Part shown: positions 8,077-15,522 of the stretch, piece by piece
How positions within the stretch are numbered: the stretch's first letter is position 1
Layout: each line of letters begins with the position of its first letter
NCBI GenBank assembly: GCA_026710565.1
Contig: JAPOQV010000490.1
Coordinates: forward strand, 1-29,828
DNA length: 29,828 nt
From: Spirochaetaceae bacterium
Lineage (GTDB): Bacteria; Spirochaetota; Spirochaetia; SZUA-6; Bin103
Direction of reading: 5' to 3'
Notes under the pieces: generated by a model
What the model was told of the DNA's origin: nothing
The model's input: the letters and a program-made list of their open reading frames with translations, nothing else
Databases searched by the model: none
Program-made: the position numbers and the translations under genes

Positions 8077-8105
8077 GAGCAGGCGGGCATGCAGCCCGCC
8101 TGCTC
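8077..8105 (+). terminator. 12-bp stem-loop terminator after the sugar-importer operon
   Basis: GAGCAGGCGGGC (8077-8088) pairs perfectly with GCCCGCCTGCTC (8094-8105) around a 5-base loop. It starts 37 bases after the binding-protein stop and before the converging higA gene. No T-tract follows on either strand, so it would be an L-shaped or Rho-assisted terminator, possibly bidirectional. Confidence 0.75.
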
Positions 8106-8145
8106 CATGATGGGGCCGTGAGCCGTCTTGGCAGCGCGCTTGGGG

Positions 8146-8439
8146 TTACGCCACTTTGCGCGGGCGGATGGCCTGCAAGGCGGCGCGCGCAGTCCGTTCG
8201 GCGAGCGCGAGCTCGTATCGAGTCTGCAGGTTCATCCAACTCTGCGCGTCGGTATTGAAGTACTTGGCGAGCCGAAGCGCGGTCTCGGCCGTGATGCCGC
8301 GCCGGTGCCGCACGATTTCGTTGACTCGCGCTGGTGTTACGCCGATAGCCCTCGCCAACGACGTGGCGGACAGCTCCAACGGCTCCATGAAGTCGTGCTT
8401 CAGGATCTCACCGGGGTGAACGGGTTCCAGTGCTGTCAT
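8146..8439 (-). CDS. higA: HigA-type antitoxin, XRE-family HTH
   Basis: A 97-residue protein with the standard HigA layout: the N-terminal HPGEILKHDFMEPL signature, then a helix-turn-helix (SATSLARAIGVTPARVNEIV, about 24-43), and the AETALRLAKYFNTDAQSWMNLQ segment shared by the family. It should neutralise the HigB toxin and repress its own operon. It lies 12 bases downstream of the toxin gene, in the toxin-first order characteristic of higBA. The pair runs against its neighbours on the + strand and sits between an operon terminator and a truncated beta-propeller gene. Confidence 0.92.
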   Translation of the reverse strand: MTALEPVHPGEILKHDFMEPLELSATSLARAIGVTPARVNEIVRHRRGITAETALRLAKYFNTDAQSWMNLQTRYELALAERTARAALQAIRPRKVA

Positions 8440-8451
8440 GCCTTGCCTCCT

Positions 8452-8730
8452 TCAGTGGTAGTTGACGATCTCTGCATCGTATGCGTTGCCATCCTCAAAG
8501 CGGAAGCAGAGTCGCCATTGGTCGTTGATGCGGATGCTGTGTTGACCTTCGCGGTCACCCTTGAGCTCCTCCAAGCGATTGCCGGGTGGCGCTCGCAGGA
8601 ACTCCAACGTCGCCGCGGCGTCCAACTGCGCCAGCTTTCGCTGGGCGACTCGCTCGAAGGCAGCGAAGCGCCGCGTCCGATAGCCGGTCGCCAATCGCTG
8701 CGTGTCCTTGCAGCGGAAGCTCCGAATCAA
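8452..8730 (-). CDS. higB: HigB-type toxin (RelE superfamily mRNA interferase)
   Basis: A 92-residue HigB relative. It matches the family from end to end: MIRSFRCKDTQRL at the start, RVAQRKLAQLDAA, PPGNRLEELKGDREGQ, then the strongly conserved SIRINDQWRLCFRF, and a C-terminal YDAEIVNYH. It should cut translated mRNA on the ribosome until bound by HigA. Translation probably starts at TTG (8730) because the protein then begins exactly where the family does; AAGG (8734-8737) lies a few bases upstream. The promoter and dyad immediately upstream suggest autoregulation. Confidence 0.92.
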   Translation of the reverse strand: MIRSFRCKDTQRLATGYRTRRFAAFERVAQRKLAQLDAAATLEFLRAPPGNRLEELKGDREGQHSIRINDQWRLCFRFEDGNAYDAEIVNYH

Positions 8731-8738
8731 GGGGCCTT

Positions 8739-8762
8739 AGTATATCGCATATCGAAATGCGA
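8739..8762 (-). promoter_or_regulatory. higBA promoter and probable HigA operator
   Basis: On the - strand TATACT (8744-8739) is a good -10 box, placing the transcript start very close to the higB TTG at 8730. Just upstream, TCGCAT (8745-8750) and ATGCGA (8757-8762) form a perfect 6-bp dyad with a 6-base spacer, located where -35/-10 contacts occur. Such dyads are typical HigA sites. No clear -35 box is visible. Role inferred. Confidence 0.5.
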
Positions 8763-8788
8763 GAAGACAGAGTCATGGGCCGTTCGTC

Positions 8789-9502
8789 GTGCCGCGCGAC
8801 GACGGCCCGTGGCTGATGTACTACGGGGCGTGGGGCGAGCCGAGAGCCGACGGCAAGCTGGCCAACACCACCGGTCTGGCCTTCAGCGACGACCACGGCC
8901 GCACGTGGCGCCACGCCGGCGAGTCGCCGGTATTGCCGCTGGACCGGCCGTGGGACCACGAGGGTACCGGCAGCGTGTGTGTCGTGGCCCACGGCGGCGT
9001 CTTCCGCATGTACTACACCGCCCTGGGAGACTACTCGCCCAGCCCGGCGGGAGTACGGACCGGCCATGGCGACGTCATCCCGCACATCGGCGTGGGCTAC
9101 GCCGAGTCGGCCGACGGCATCCGCTGGCGCAAGCCGCTGGACGGCCTGATGGTCAGTCCCCGCGGGTTCGACACCGAACCGTTCGAGTACATCGCCTCCA
9201 AGCCGTTCGTGCTGCGCAGCGGCGGCGACTGGACCATGTGGGTCAACACCTTCGGCACGGCCTACCGGGTGCGGAGCCTGGTCAGCCGTGAAGGCCTGAA
9301 CTGGACCTGGACGGCCTCCGGACCCGATGGCGACCTGGGCGTCGGCGCCGCCGGCAGCTTCGACGACCACCAGCGCTCGTACGCGGCGGTGGTCCCTCAC
9401 GACGACGGGCTGCGCTGCTGGTACACCGGCAACGGCTTCGGCCAGACCGGTATCGGCTATGCTGTGGACGCGCAACGAGGAGGTGTCCATGCACGAGGGT
9501 GA
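8789..9502 (+). CDS. Glycosidase-like five-bladed beta-propeller protein, probably 5'-truncated
   Basis: The sequence resembles GH43/GH32-type beta-propellers and the DUF377-type glycosidase-like family. Repeated blade ends of the form S-D-G-x-x-W are visible (FSDDHGRTW, ESADGIRW, VSREGLNW), alternating with RMYYTAL and MYYGAW strands. Coding similarity appears to start abruptly: the frame is open only from 8741 (residues HGPFVVPRDDG are in frame before the GTG), with no ribosome-binding site or convincing start, and the first blade seems to be missing. The upstream sequence belongs to the divergent higBA promoter. The 3' end overlaps the next gene by 14 bases. It may be a remnant, or still translated from GTG 8789 or ATG 8816. 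Any activity would be on a glycan, but no catalytic residues can be assigned. Confidence 0.6.
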   Translation: MPRDDGPWLMYYGAWGEPRADGKLANTTGLAFSDDHGRTWRHAGESPVLPLDRPWDHEGTGSVCVVAHGGVFRMYYTALGDYSPSPAGVRTGHGDVIPHIGVGYAESADGIRWRKPLDGLMVSPRGFDTEPFEYIASKPFVLRSGGDWTMWVNTFGTAYRVRSLVSREGLNWTWTASGPDGDLGVGAAGSFDDHQRSYAAVVPHDDGLRCWYTGNGFGQTGIGYAVDAQRGGVHARG

Positions 9503-10736
9503 GATACGTGTCGGCGTCGTCGGAGTCCGCCGCGGCGAGAGCTTCATCAAGGGCGCCACGGACGCGGTGGGGATGAAGCTGGTCGCCATCTGCGACGTGT
9601 GGGAGGAGCGGCTGCAGGCCGCAGGGCGGACCTACGGGGTCGCCACCTTCACCGACTACGACGCGTTCCTGGAGCACGACCTGGATGCGGTGATCCTGGC
9701 CAACTACTTCCACGAGCACGGGCCGTTCGCGGTCAAGGCCCTGGACGCCGGCAAGCACGTCCTCAGTGAGACGTCGTCCAACGGCACGATCGCCCAGGGC
9801 GTGGCGCTCTGCCGGGCGGCGGAGCGCTCGGGCTGCATCTACATGCTGGCCGAGAACTACTGCTACACCGTGTTCAGCCAGGAGATGCGCCGGCTGTACC
9901 GGACCGGCGAGATCGGCCGGGTCACCTACGCCGAGGGCGAATACAACCACCCCATGGCGCCCGACGCGCGCCTGCGCCTGGCGCCGGGCGAGCACCACTG
10001 GCGCAACTGGCTGCCGTCGACCTACTACTGCACGCACGCGCTGGCGCCGCTGGTGTACATCACCGGATCGATGCCGACGACGGTCAACGCGCTCTCCATC
10101 GCCGCGCCGGAGGTCGACGAACTCAGCCTGCGCCGCAGCGATCCCGGCTCGGTGATCCTGTGCCGGATGGACGACGGCTCCGTATTCCGGATCTTCGGTC
10201 TGATCCTGCCGGGACACAGCAACTGGTACCGCGTACACGGCACGCTCGGGGCCATGGAGATCGCGCGTGGCCCGGGCTACTTCGGGCCAGGCGAGGTTCG
10301 CGTCTGGCACGAGGAGTGGAACCGCTGGCCGGAGCAGCCGCTGGAGCGCTCGTACCTGCCCGATTGGCCCGAGCACGCCGAGCTGGCCGAGCGGGCCGGC
10401 CACGGCGGCGGCGACTTCTGGACCAACTACCACTTCGCGCGCGCGATCCGGTCGGGTGAGCGGCCGTTCCTGGACGTCTACCGGGGCGTGGCGATGAGCT
10501 CGGTCGGCATCCTGGCGTGGCGGAGCGCCCTGCAGGACGGCCAGCCGGTCGAGGTCCCGGACTTCGCCGACGAAGCGCAGCGGAAGAGGTACCAGGACGA
10601 CACTTGGTCGCCGTGGCCGGGCGGCGCCGAGCCGCCGGATGCGCCGCCCAGCATCGTGGCGACCCGCGCGCCGACGCCGGCGGCGAAGGCGCGTGCCCGG
10701 GAGCTCTGGGACGAGATGGGATACGGAGGCAGGTGA
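9489..10736 (+). CDS. Gfo/Idh/MocA-family NAD(P)-dependent oxidoreductase
   Basis: A 415-residue protein with an N-terminal Rossmann domain (IRVGVVGVRRGESF; VAICDVWEERL as the second beta-strand; LDAVILANY) and a C-terminal alpha/beta dimerisation domain. The conserved E-K-P motif of most family members is replaced by SETSSNG near residue 93, so the usual lysine is missing. The segment STYYCTHALAPLVYITG (about 176-192) carries a likely active-site histidine. The start is ATG 9489 with GAGGAGG (9477-9483) five bases upstream. It overlaps the propeller gene by 14 bases, so they are probably translated together. The family oxidises or epimerises sugars and related polyols; GH109 glycosidases are related, but the substrate cannot be told. 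Confidence 0.88.
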   Translation: MHEGEIRVGVVGVRRGESFIKGATDAVGMKLVAICDVWEERLQAAGRTYGVATFTDYDAFLEHDLDAVILANYFHEHGPFAVKALDAGKHVLSETSSNGTIAQGVALCRAAERSGCIYMLAENYCYTVFSQEMRRLYRTGEIGRVTYAEGEYNHPMAPDARLRLAPGEHHWRNWLPSTYYCTHALAPLVYITGSMPTTVNALSIAAPEVDELSLRRSDPGSVILCRMDDGSVFRIFGLILPGHSNWYRVHGTLGAMEIARGPGYFGPGEVRVWHEEWNRWPEQPLERSYLPDWPEHAELAERAGHGGGDFWTNYHFARAIRSGERPFLDVYRGVAMSSVGILAWRSALQDGQPVEVPDFADEAQRKRYQDDTWSPWPGGAEPPDAPPSIVATRAPTPAAKARARELWDEMGYGGR

Positions 10737-10775
10737 TGGCGATCGGCACCGAATCACCGGCCACCGCCGAGCACG

Positions 10776-10811
10776 TGACGCACGGAGCGTCATAGCCGGC
10801 GGATGTATACT
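10776..10811 (+). promoter_or_regulatory. Dyad and -10 box upstream of the tandem oxygenases
   Basis: A 6-bp perfect stem, TGACGC (10776-10781) and GCGTCA (10787-10792) with a 5-base loop, is followed by TATACT (10806-10811), a good -10 box 28 bases before the ATG at 10840. No clear -35 is seen, so the promoter may be activator-dependent, with the dyad as a binding site. Alternatively the stem ends the oxidoreductase transcript. Role inferred. Confidence 0.35.
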
Positions 10812-10839
10812 CGGCCGGTACGCGCCAAGGAGGGCCTGA

Positions 10840-11625
10840 ATGGTCACCGAAGAACACAAGCAGCAGCTCGATCGGGACGGCTACTGCGTCGTCCGCGGCC
10901 TGTTCGACGAAGCGGAGACCGGTCCGGTCCGCGCGCGGATGGAGGAACTCTGGAACGGCTACCACGACTACGGGTGGCCGCACCGGCACCTGCAGACCTG
11001 GGATCCGGAGGACCGGGACACCCCCGGCGGCAACTACCGCTCAGGCTCCCTGCAGCTTCCGTCCAGGATCGAGGCGGTCTTCGACGACTTCACCGGCAAT
11101 CCCAAGCTGGTGGGCGCCATGGAGGCGCTGCTGGCAGGACCGGTGAAGCGCTACACCGACCAGACGATCTTCAAGCCGTCCGTGTTCAAGGCCGGGCGCA
11201 GCTTCTACCACCAGGACTCGTTCTACTGGAAGCTGCGGCCGAAGGTGTGCCTGAACTGCTGGATCGCCCTGGATGAGGTGGCGCCGGACGCCATCGCGCT
11301 GGGCTTCCTGCCCGGCACGCACGCCCGCTGGCGGATCCAGTTTCACGAGCAGTACTGGGACCAGGTCCCCCAGCACGGCCGCGACGGCAAGACCTACCAA
11401 CGCAAGCGGATCGCCCTGGACCTGGTGGACGACTCGCAGGAGGACCTGATCTCCGGCGGACCGGGCGACGCGTACTTCTTCACGAACTACGTCTGGCACC
11501 GCGGCGAGCCCAACCTGAGCGGCGTCAACCGCGCCGCCTACGCCATCGCCTACCAGCTCGACCGCGACGACAACCTCCTGTCGGAGGAGGAATTCGACGC
11601 GCTGATGGACGGCGCACCGCAGTGA
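10840..11625 (+). CDS. PhyH-family Fe(II)/2-oxoglutarate dioxygenase (first of a tandem pair)
   Basis: A 261-residue phytanoyl-CoA dioxygenase-like protein. The iron ligands are visible as H124 and D126 in YHQDSFYWK and H220 in VWHRGEPN, with R231 placed to hold 2-oxoglutarate. The opening (LDRDGYCVVRGLFD) is the usual PhyH start. ATG 10840 has AAGGAGGG (10827-10834) five bases upstream. Its stop overlaps the next PhyH gene by 4 bases, so the two are co-translated. Bacterial PhyH enzymes hydroxylate very varied small molecules. The neighbourhood (sugar importer, oxidoreductase, propeller) hints at a modified sugar or ether substrate, but that is only context. Confidence 0.9.
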   Translation: MVTEEHKQQLDRDGYCVVRGLFDEAETGPVRARMEELWNGYHDYGWPHRHLQTWDPEDRDTPGGNYRSGSLQLPSRIEAVFDDFTGNPKLVGAMEALLAGPVKRYTDQTIFKPSVFKAGRSFYHQDSFYWKLRPKVCLNCWIALDEVAPDAIALGFLPGTHARWRIQFHEQYWDQVPQHGRDGKTYQRKRIALDLVDDSQEDLISGGPGDAYFFTNYVWHRGEPNLSGVNRAAYAIAYQLDRDDNLLSEEEFDALMDGAPQ

Positions 11626-12491
11626 CGCAGACCGGGCTCCGATCCTTGCGCGACCATTGGACGGACGAGGGCTACTGCGTGTACCGCTCGCTGCTGTCCG
11701 CCGACGAGGTCGCCGAACTGCTGCGGATCACCGAGCGCGTCCGCCGGCAGTGGCTGACGGCGAGCGCCGAGGACGGCAAGCCCGGCGATCCCGACCGCCA
11801 CAACATGCGCCACCTGAATCACCCCGGGTACTTTCGCGACCACCCCGGCGAGTTCGTGACGCTGATGAACCTGATCGCCGACGAGCGCATCCTCGCCTTC
11901 GCCCGCGAGCTGCTGGACGGCGAGCCGGTGTTCCGCGCCACCACCCTGTGGTTCGAGCCCAGGACCGCGCACGAGGACGGCTCGTGGCACCGCGACGTCC
12001 AGTTCATGAAACCCGACGAAGAGGAACAGCGCAGCGTGGTGGCCACCCGGAGCAAGCCCGACGGAATCCAGCTCCAGATCGCGCTGGTGGAGACCTCCGA
12101 CGTCGAGTACGTTCCCGGCTCACACCTTCGCTGGGACACCGAAGAGGAGTACCGCATCCGCCTGGCCGACGGGCAGGCCAACAGCCGCGCCAACGACATG
12201 CCGGGCGCCGTCCGCGTCCACCAGCGCCCCGGCGACGCCGTCGCCTTCGAGGCGCTGGGCCTGCACCGCGGCCGCTACCACGCCGACAAGCGCCGCCGCA
12301 CCTTCATGCTGACCTACACCTCGGACCGCGAGCACCTGTTCGACTACTTCTCCGATCAGCCCTGGATCCTGTCCTCGCCGCTGATGGCGGAACTTCCCGA
12401 CTCCACCCGTGCGTTCTTCCAGCAGTACATGGACATCTACGGGAACGACCTGCGAACCAGGAGTGCTGTCGCGCAGGAGTTCCGCACCTGA
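11622..12491 (+). CDS. PhyH-family Fe(II)/2-oxoglutarate dioxygenase (second of a tandem pair)
   Basis: A 289-residue PhyH-like enzyme, clearly different from its upstream neighbour. Iron ligands are H123 and D125 in SWHRDVQF and probably H215 in GLHRGRYH, with R226 a candidate 2-oxoglutarate ligand. It starts at GTG 11622 in a GTGA overlap with the preceding stop codon, a classic translational-coupling arrangement. The pair may form a heteromer or act on successive steps. It is the last gene of the carbohydrate block; hicAB follows after 42 bases. The family is certain, the substrate unknown. Confidence 0.88.
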   Translation: MTQTGLRSLRDHWTDEGYCVYRSLLSADEVAELLRITERVRRQWLTASAEDGKPGDPDRHNMRHLNHPGYFRDHPGEFVTLMNLIADERILAFARELLDGEPVFRATTLWFEPRTAHEDGSWHRDVQFMKPDEEEQRSVVATRSKPDGIQLQIALVETSDVEYVPGSHLRWDTEEEYRIRLADGQANSRANDMPGAVRVHQRPGDAVAFEALGLHRGRYHADKRRRTFMLTYTSDREHLFDYFSDQPWILSSPLMAELPDSTRAFFQQYMDIYGNDLRTRSAVAQEFRT

Positions 12492-12533
12492 AGTGCCCGG
12501 CTGCCCTGGATCGGGACGACCGCAGAGCCTGAC

Positions 12534-12737
12534 GTGCCGAAAGTCAAAGACGCTATACGACTCATAGAACGGGACGGCTGGAGGCTCGTACGAACCCGTG
12601 GAAGCCACCGCCACTATCATCATCCCGAGAAGCGTGGAACTGTTACCATAGCTGGTCGGGCGAGCAAGGATCTGAGCCCTGCGACGTGGAACAGCATCTT
12701 GAAGCAGGCCGGAATCGAGCGGGGAGAGCAGCCATGA
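12534..12737 (+). CDS. hicA: HicA-type toxin (YcfA family mRNA interferase)
   Basis: A 67-residue protein with the small dsRBD-like fold of HicA. It shows VKDAIRLIERDGWRLVRTRG, the catalytic histidine H25 in RGSHRHYHHP, and the closing LSPATWNSILKQAGI. It should cut mRNA until bound by HicB. It begins at GTG 12534 without a good ribosome-binding site, so expression may depend on read-through from the oxygenase genes 42 bases upstream. Its stop overlaps the start of hicB in ATGA, the usual tight toxin-first arrangement. Confidence 0.92.
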   Translation: MPKVKDAIRLIERDGWRLVRTRGSHRHYHHPEKRGTVTIAGRASKDLSPATWNSILKQAGIERGEQP

Positions 12738-12940
12738 AATACACCGTCGTCATCGAAAAGACCGGCAACGGCTTTTCGGCGTACGTGCCGGACCTGCCGG
12801 GGTGTGCGGCTGCGGCTGATACTCGGGAGGAAACCGAGGAGCTGATCCGAGAGGCGATCGTGTACCACCTGGAGATGCTCCGCGAAAGCGGTGACCCGAT
12901 TCCGGAGCCTGAGACCACCACAACTCTGGTCGAAGTGTAG
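12734..12940 (+). CDS. hicB: HicB-type antitoxin, short form without a DNA-binding domain
   Basis: A 68-residue HicB: an RNase-H-like fold beginning MKYTVVIEKTGNGFSAYVPD, then LPGCAAAADTREE and EELIREAIVYHLEMLRESG. The C-terminal ribbon-helix-helix or helix-turn-helix of longer HicB proteins is absent, so it should bind HicA but may not repress transcription itself. ATG 12734 overlaps the toxin stop by 4 bases, with GGGGAGAG (12720-12727) just upstream. Confidence 0.92.
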   Translation: MKYTVVIEKTGNGFSAYVPDLPGCAAAADTREETEELIREAIVYHLEMLRESGDPIPEPETTTTLVEV

Positions 12941-12979
12941 CGACTTGTTGTCACTTTGTTGCTGCCAGCCGAGCGCCCA

Positions 12980-13813
12980 TTACCGCCGGCGCGGGTCAAA
13001 GGTGATCGGCACCCGATAGGTCGTGTCGGCAGCGCCGAGCTTCGCATCGAAGCGGCAGTCGCGCGCCACCGCCAGCGCGGCGATGTCGATCGACGGGAAG
13101 ACCGACTCGTCGTCTTCCTGGATCCAGGCATCGGTGACCAGCCCGCGTGCGTTGACCGTCATGTGGACCATCACGGCGACAGCGGCTCCTTCCCGTGCCA
13201 TCCGCTCTGGGTACTTTCCGTCCTTCAAGTACCCGACGACCTCCGGGCACTTCCAGGCGCGCTGCTTCTCACCGGCCGCCTCGATCAGCGCGTCCGTGAC
13301 GCGTGATATGCAGATCTCGCTGATACGGACCTCGTTGCCGCCGATCTCAAGAATGTTGATGCTGCCGTGGCTCTCGCGTGGCGCGAAGGTGAGCCACGCG
13401 GGCCGACCGTCTTGGTAGCTCATCAGAACGTGCTCGAACAACGGAATCGTATGGAACCGGGATGCTCTGCGTTCTTCGTCGTTGATCGCCAAGGTCAGGG
13501 AGTCGGTGGTCCATCCTTCGATGGCGACTCGCACCACGCCAGGGGGGAAGTCAACGACGATTCGGTAGCTGCTGACCGACAGTGCCCTTCCGTTGCCAGC
13601 TTCCACGACTCTTAGAGGCGTGTCGCCATCGTCGCCTCGGACGTAGAGGTAGGTTTCCGAAAACACGGAGTTGGAAGCGATCGCAACATCTGCAACCGAC
13701 CCGTCCCCGACTGCCATGTGATCGAAGCGAACACACCCGACCGCCGTCGTGTGAGCCATGATCGGTGCCGCGCCCAGGACCGCGAGCACGCCGAGTACAC
13801 CAAATTTCCTCAT
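12980..13813 (-). CDS. Secreted protein with C-terminal TonB domain
   Basis: A 277-residue protein with a cleavable-looking signal peptide (MRKFGVLGVLAVLGAAPIMA) and a C-terminal TonB_C-like domain at about 190-277. The domain shows YPERMAREGAAVAVMVHMTV, the ARGLVTDAWI turn, FPSIDIAALAVA, and an ending YRVPITFDPRRR. The middle (about 25-185) is not recognised. A true TonB has an N-terminal anchor and a proline-rich spacer; neither is seen. It may instead be a periplasmic or envelope protein that borrowed the TonB fold. AGGAGGT (complement of 13822-13828) lies 8 bases before the ATG. It converges on hicAB. Confidence 0.7.
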   Translation of the reverse strand: MRKFGVLGVLAVLGAAPIMAHTTAVGCVRFDHMAVGDGSVADVAIASNSVFSETYLYVRGDDGDTPLRVVEAGNGRALSVSSYRIVVDFPPGVVRVAIEGWTTDSLTLAINDEERRASRFHTIPLFEHVLMSYQDGRPAWLTFAPRESHGSINILEIGGNEVRISEICISRVTDALIEAAGEKQRAWKCPEVVGYLKDGKYPERMAREGAAVAVMVHMTVNARGLVTDAWIQEDDESVFPSIDIAALAVARDCRFDAKLGAADTTYRVPITFDPRRR

Positions 13814-13834
13814 GGTTCCGAACCTCCTGCGTCC

Positions 13835-13849
13835 TTCACGGGGCGTGAA
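13835..13849 (-). promoter_or_regulatory. 15-base palindrome upstream of the TonB-domain gene; 13814-14106 otherwise featureless
   Basis: TTCACG (13835-13840) and CGTGAA (13844-13849) form a perfect dyad with a 3-base centre, immediately upstream of the ribosome-binding site of the TonB-domain gene. This spacing suits a repressor site. Apart from this dyad and that ribosome-binding site, I see no gene, promoter consensus or repeat in the interval 13814-14106. Confidence 0.35.
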
Positions 13850-14106
13850 CCCTCGGCCGACGGGACGGCCCCGCGCAGCCCTGATTCAGGGCCGGGCGGC
13901 ACTGGGGCCGATGCTCTGGGCATGGGCACCCGGCACCCGAGGGCGAGCCTGACCGCGCTTGACGCGCGTTGCTGCCGCAGCAGCCAAGGTCGCCGGGGTC
14001 GGAGGCGTCGTCACACATGCCGCGAGCGCCAGCAGTCAGGAGAGCTCGATCAGATTGCGAACGCGCCAAACCCTGCGCATCGTCGTACCAGTGAGGGTGG
14101 GCACAC

Positions 14107-15522
14107 TCACGGGGTGCCCGGGCTGTCCGTGCTGCCGCTCACCTTGCGGGTAGGGTCCGGGTTTGCCGCGGCATGGGTCAGATCAGCGTCGATCGTGCCG
14201 TCGGCAGCGAGCGCGATCGTTCCGCCGTTGAGGATCAGCGCGTTGGCTGGGATGCTGATGCCGTCCTCATCGCGGTCCACCTCCTGCACGACGTAGGAGA
14301 AGGCGATGACGCTGCGGTCGTCGAAGTACCCATACCCGTAGTAGGCCGCGTGTCGCGTCTGGGTCCCGATGGTAAGCGCCATCTGGGGATTGCCGGTCAC
14401 CGTTACTACCCTGTCGAAACGGACTCCCACCCGCACGGTTTCTCCCGGTCCATAAATGTCACCCTTCGTCGGGGGGGAGGAGAACAAGTATACGTGCTTC
14501 ACTGCCGGCGGCGATACCAGGATGCCGTTCACCTTTCGGCTGGCGTCGGCGGCTACCTCTCCGTGCGTGAGATCTGCGTCAACCGTGCCGCTGGGGTCGG
14601 TGACAGCTCCGCTGTTGAGCAGAATAGCGTTGGCCGGAATGCTGATGCCGTCCTCATCGCGGTCCACCTCCTGCACGGCGTACTCGAAGTAGTAGAAATG
14701 GCGACCGATGGCCCTTGAGAACATGACCGGGTACCGTGTCTCCGTCCCGATCGTCAGCGCCACTTGGAGATCTTCGGTCACGACCGGTCCGTCGAACTCG
14801 ACGGACACTTTGATTCTCTCCCCCAGCTCGTACGTGTCACCCCGAGCCGGGGAGGTGTCGAAGGTAATGGCTTTCACCCGCGGTGGCGTGACATCGCTGC
14901 TGCCGTCAACCTTCCTGTCGCGTTCCGGGCCTGCCGGCGCGTGCGTCAGGTCAGCGTCGGTCGTGCCGTCCGTCGCCGTGATGGTTCCGCCGTTGAGGAT
15001 CAGCGCGTTGGCCGGGATGCTGATGCCGTCCTCATCGCGATCATCCCCCTGCACTATGTAGCTGAAGAAGATGAGGTATTCGTCTCGCCACCACGCGGAG
15101 TGAGCCGCATGCCGCGTCTCGGTCCCAATGGTCAGCGCCACCTGGGGATTGCCGGTCACCGTCACTACCCTGTCGAACTCGACCGCCACTTCAACGGCTT
15201 CCCCCAGTGCATAGGCGTGACCCTTCGGGTCCGAAACGAATTCGATGCTTGTCACTGCCGGCGGCGATGTGAGGCTGCCGTTCATTTTGCGGCCGGCGTC
15301 GGCGGCTACCGTCCCGTGCGTGAGATCTGCGGCGGTCGTGCCGTCGGGGGCGGTGATGGTTCCGCCGTTGAGAAGAACGGCGTTGGCCGGGATGCTGATG
15401 CCATCCTCATCGCGGTCAGGTTCCTGCACGGTGTACTCGAAGCGGTACCGATGGTCGCTTCTCCATCCGACGACCATGAAGACGAGACAACCGGACCCAA
15501 TCGTCGCTGAAGTCCGGGCCAT
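14107..15522 (-). CDS. Tandem-repeat surface-type protein, 5'-truncated
   Basis: A 471-residue protein made of tandem domains of about 125-129 residues. Each carries a strand NPQVALTIGTETRHAA, an aromatic strand FSYVVQEVD, then DRDEDGISIPANA, a LNGGTI strand, and DADLTHA. The DxDxDG core suggests calcium binding, as in Ig-like adhesin repeats. Three full repeats and the second half of another are present. The N-terminus begins inside a repeat (ATIGSGCLV aligns with the VALTIGT strand), there is no signal peptide, and the 5' end overlaps a small + strand ORF. I read it as the 3' part of a larger secreted protein whose beginning has been lost. Whether it is expressed is doubtful. Confidence 0.65.
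   Translation of the reverse strand: MARTSATIGSGCLVFMVVGWRSDHRYRFEYTVQEPDRDEDGISIPANAVLLNGGTITAPDGTTAADLTHGTVAADAGRKMNGSLTSPPAVTSIEFVSDPKGHAYALGEAVEVAVEFDRVVTVTGNPQVALTIGTETRHAAHSAWWRDEYLIFFSYIVQGDDRDEDGISIPANALILNGGTITATDGTTDADLTHAPAGPERDRKVDGSSDVTPPRVKAITFDTSPARGDTYELGERIKVSVEFDGPVVTEDLQVALTIGTETRYPVMFSRAIGRHFYYFEYAVQEVDRDEDGISIPANAILLNSGAVTDPSGTVDADLTHGEVAADASRKVNGILVSPPAVKHVYLFSSPPTKGDIYGPGETVRVGVRFDRVVTVTGNPQMALTIGTQTRHAAYYGYGYFDDRSVIAFSYVVQEVDRDEDGISIPANALILNGGTIALAADGTIDADLTHAAANPDPTRKVSGSTDSPGTP
14241..15417 (-). repeat. Four copies of a coding repeat block, period about 375-387 bases
   Basis: A block of about 37 bases beginning CGTTGGCCGGGATGCTGATG on the + strand recurs with few changes at 14241, 14628, 15006 and 15381, at spacings of 387, 378 and 375 bases. 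It encodes DRDEDGISIPANA on the - strand. It is a tandem domain duplication within the gene, not a CRISPR or mobile repeat. Confidence 0.85.

Noticed and set aside
14241..15417. Regularly spaced near-identical 37-base blocks considered as CRISPR or mobile repeats
   Set aside because: The spacing of about 380 bases is far too long for CRISPR, and the blocks stay in one reading frame as part of a repeated protein domain.
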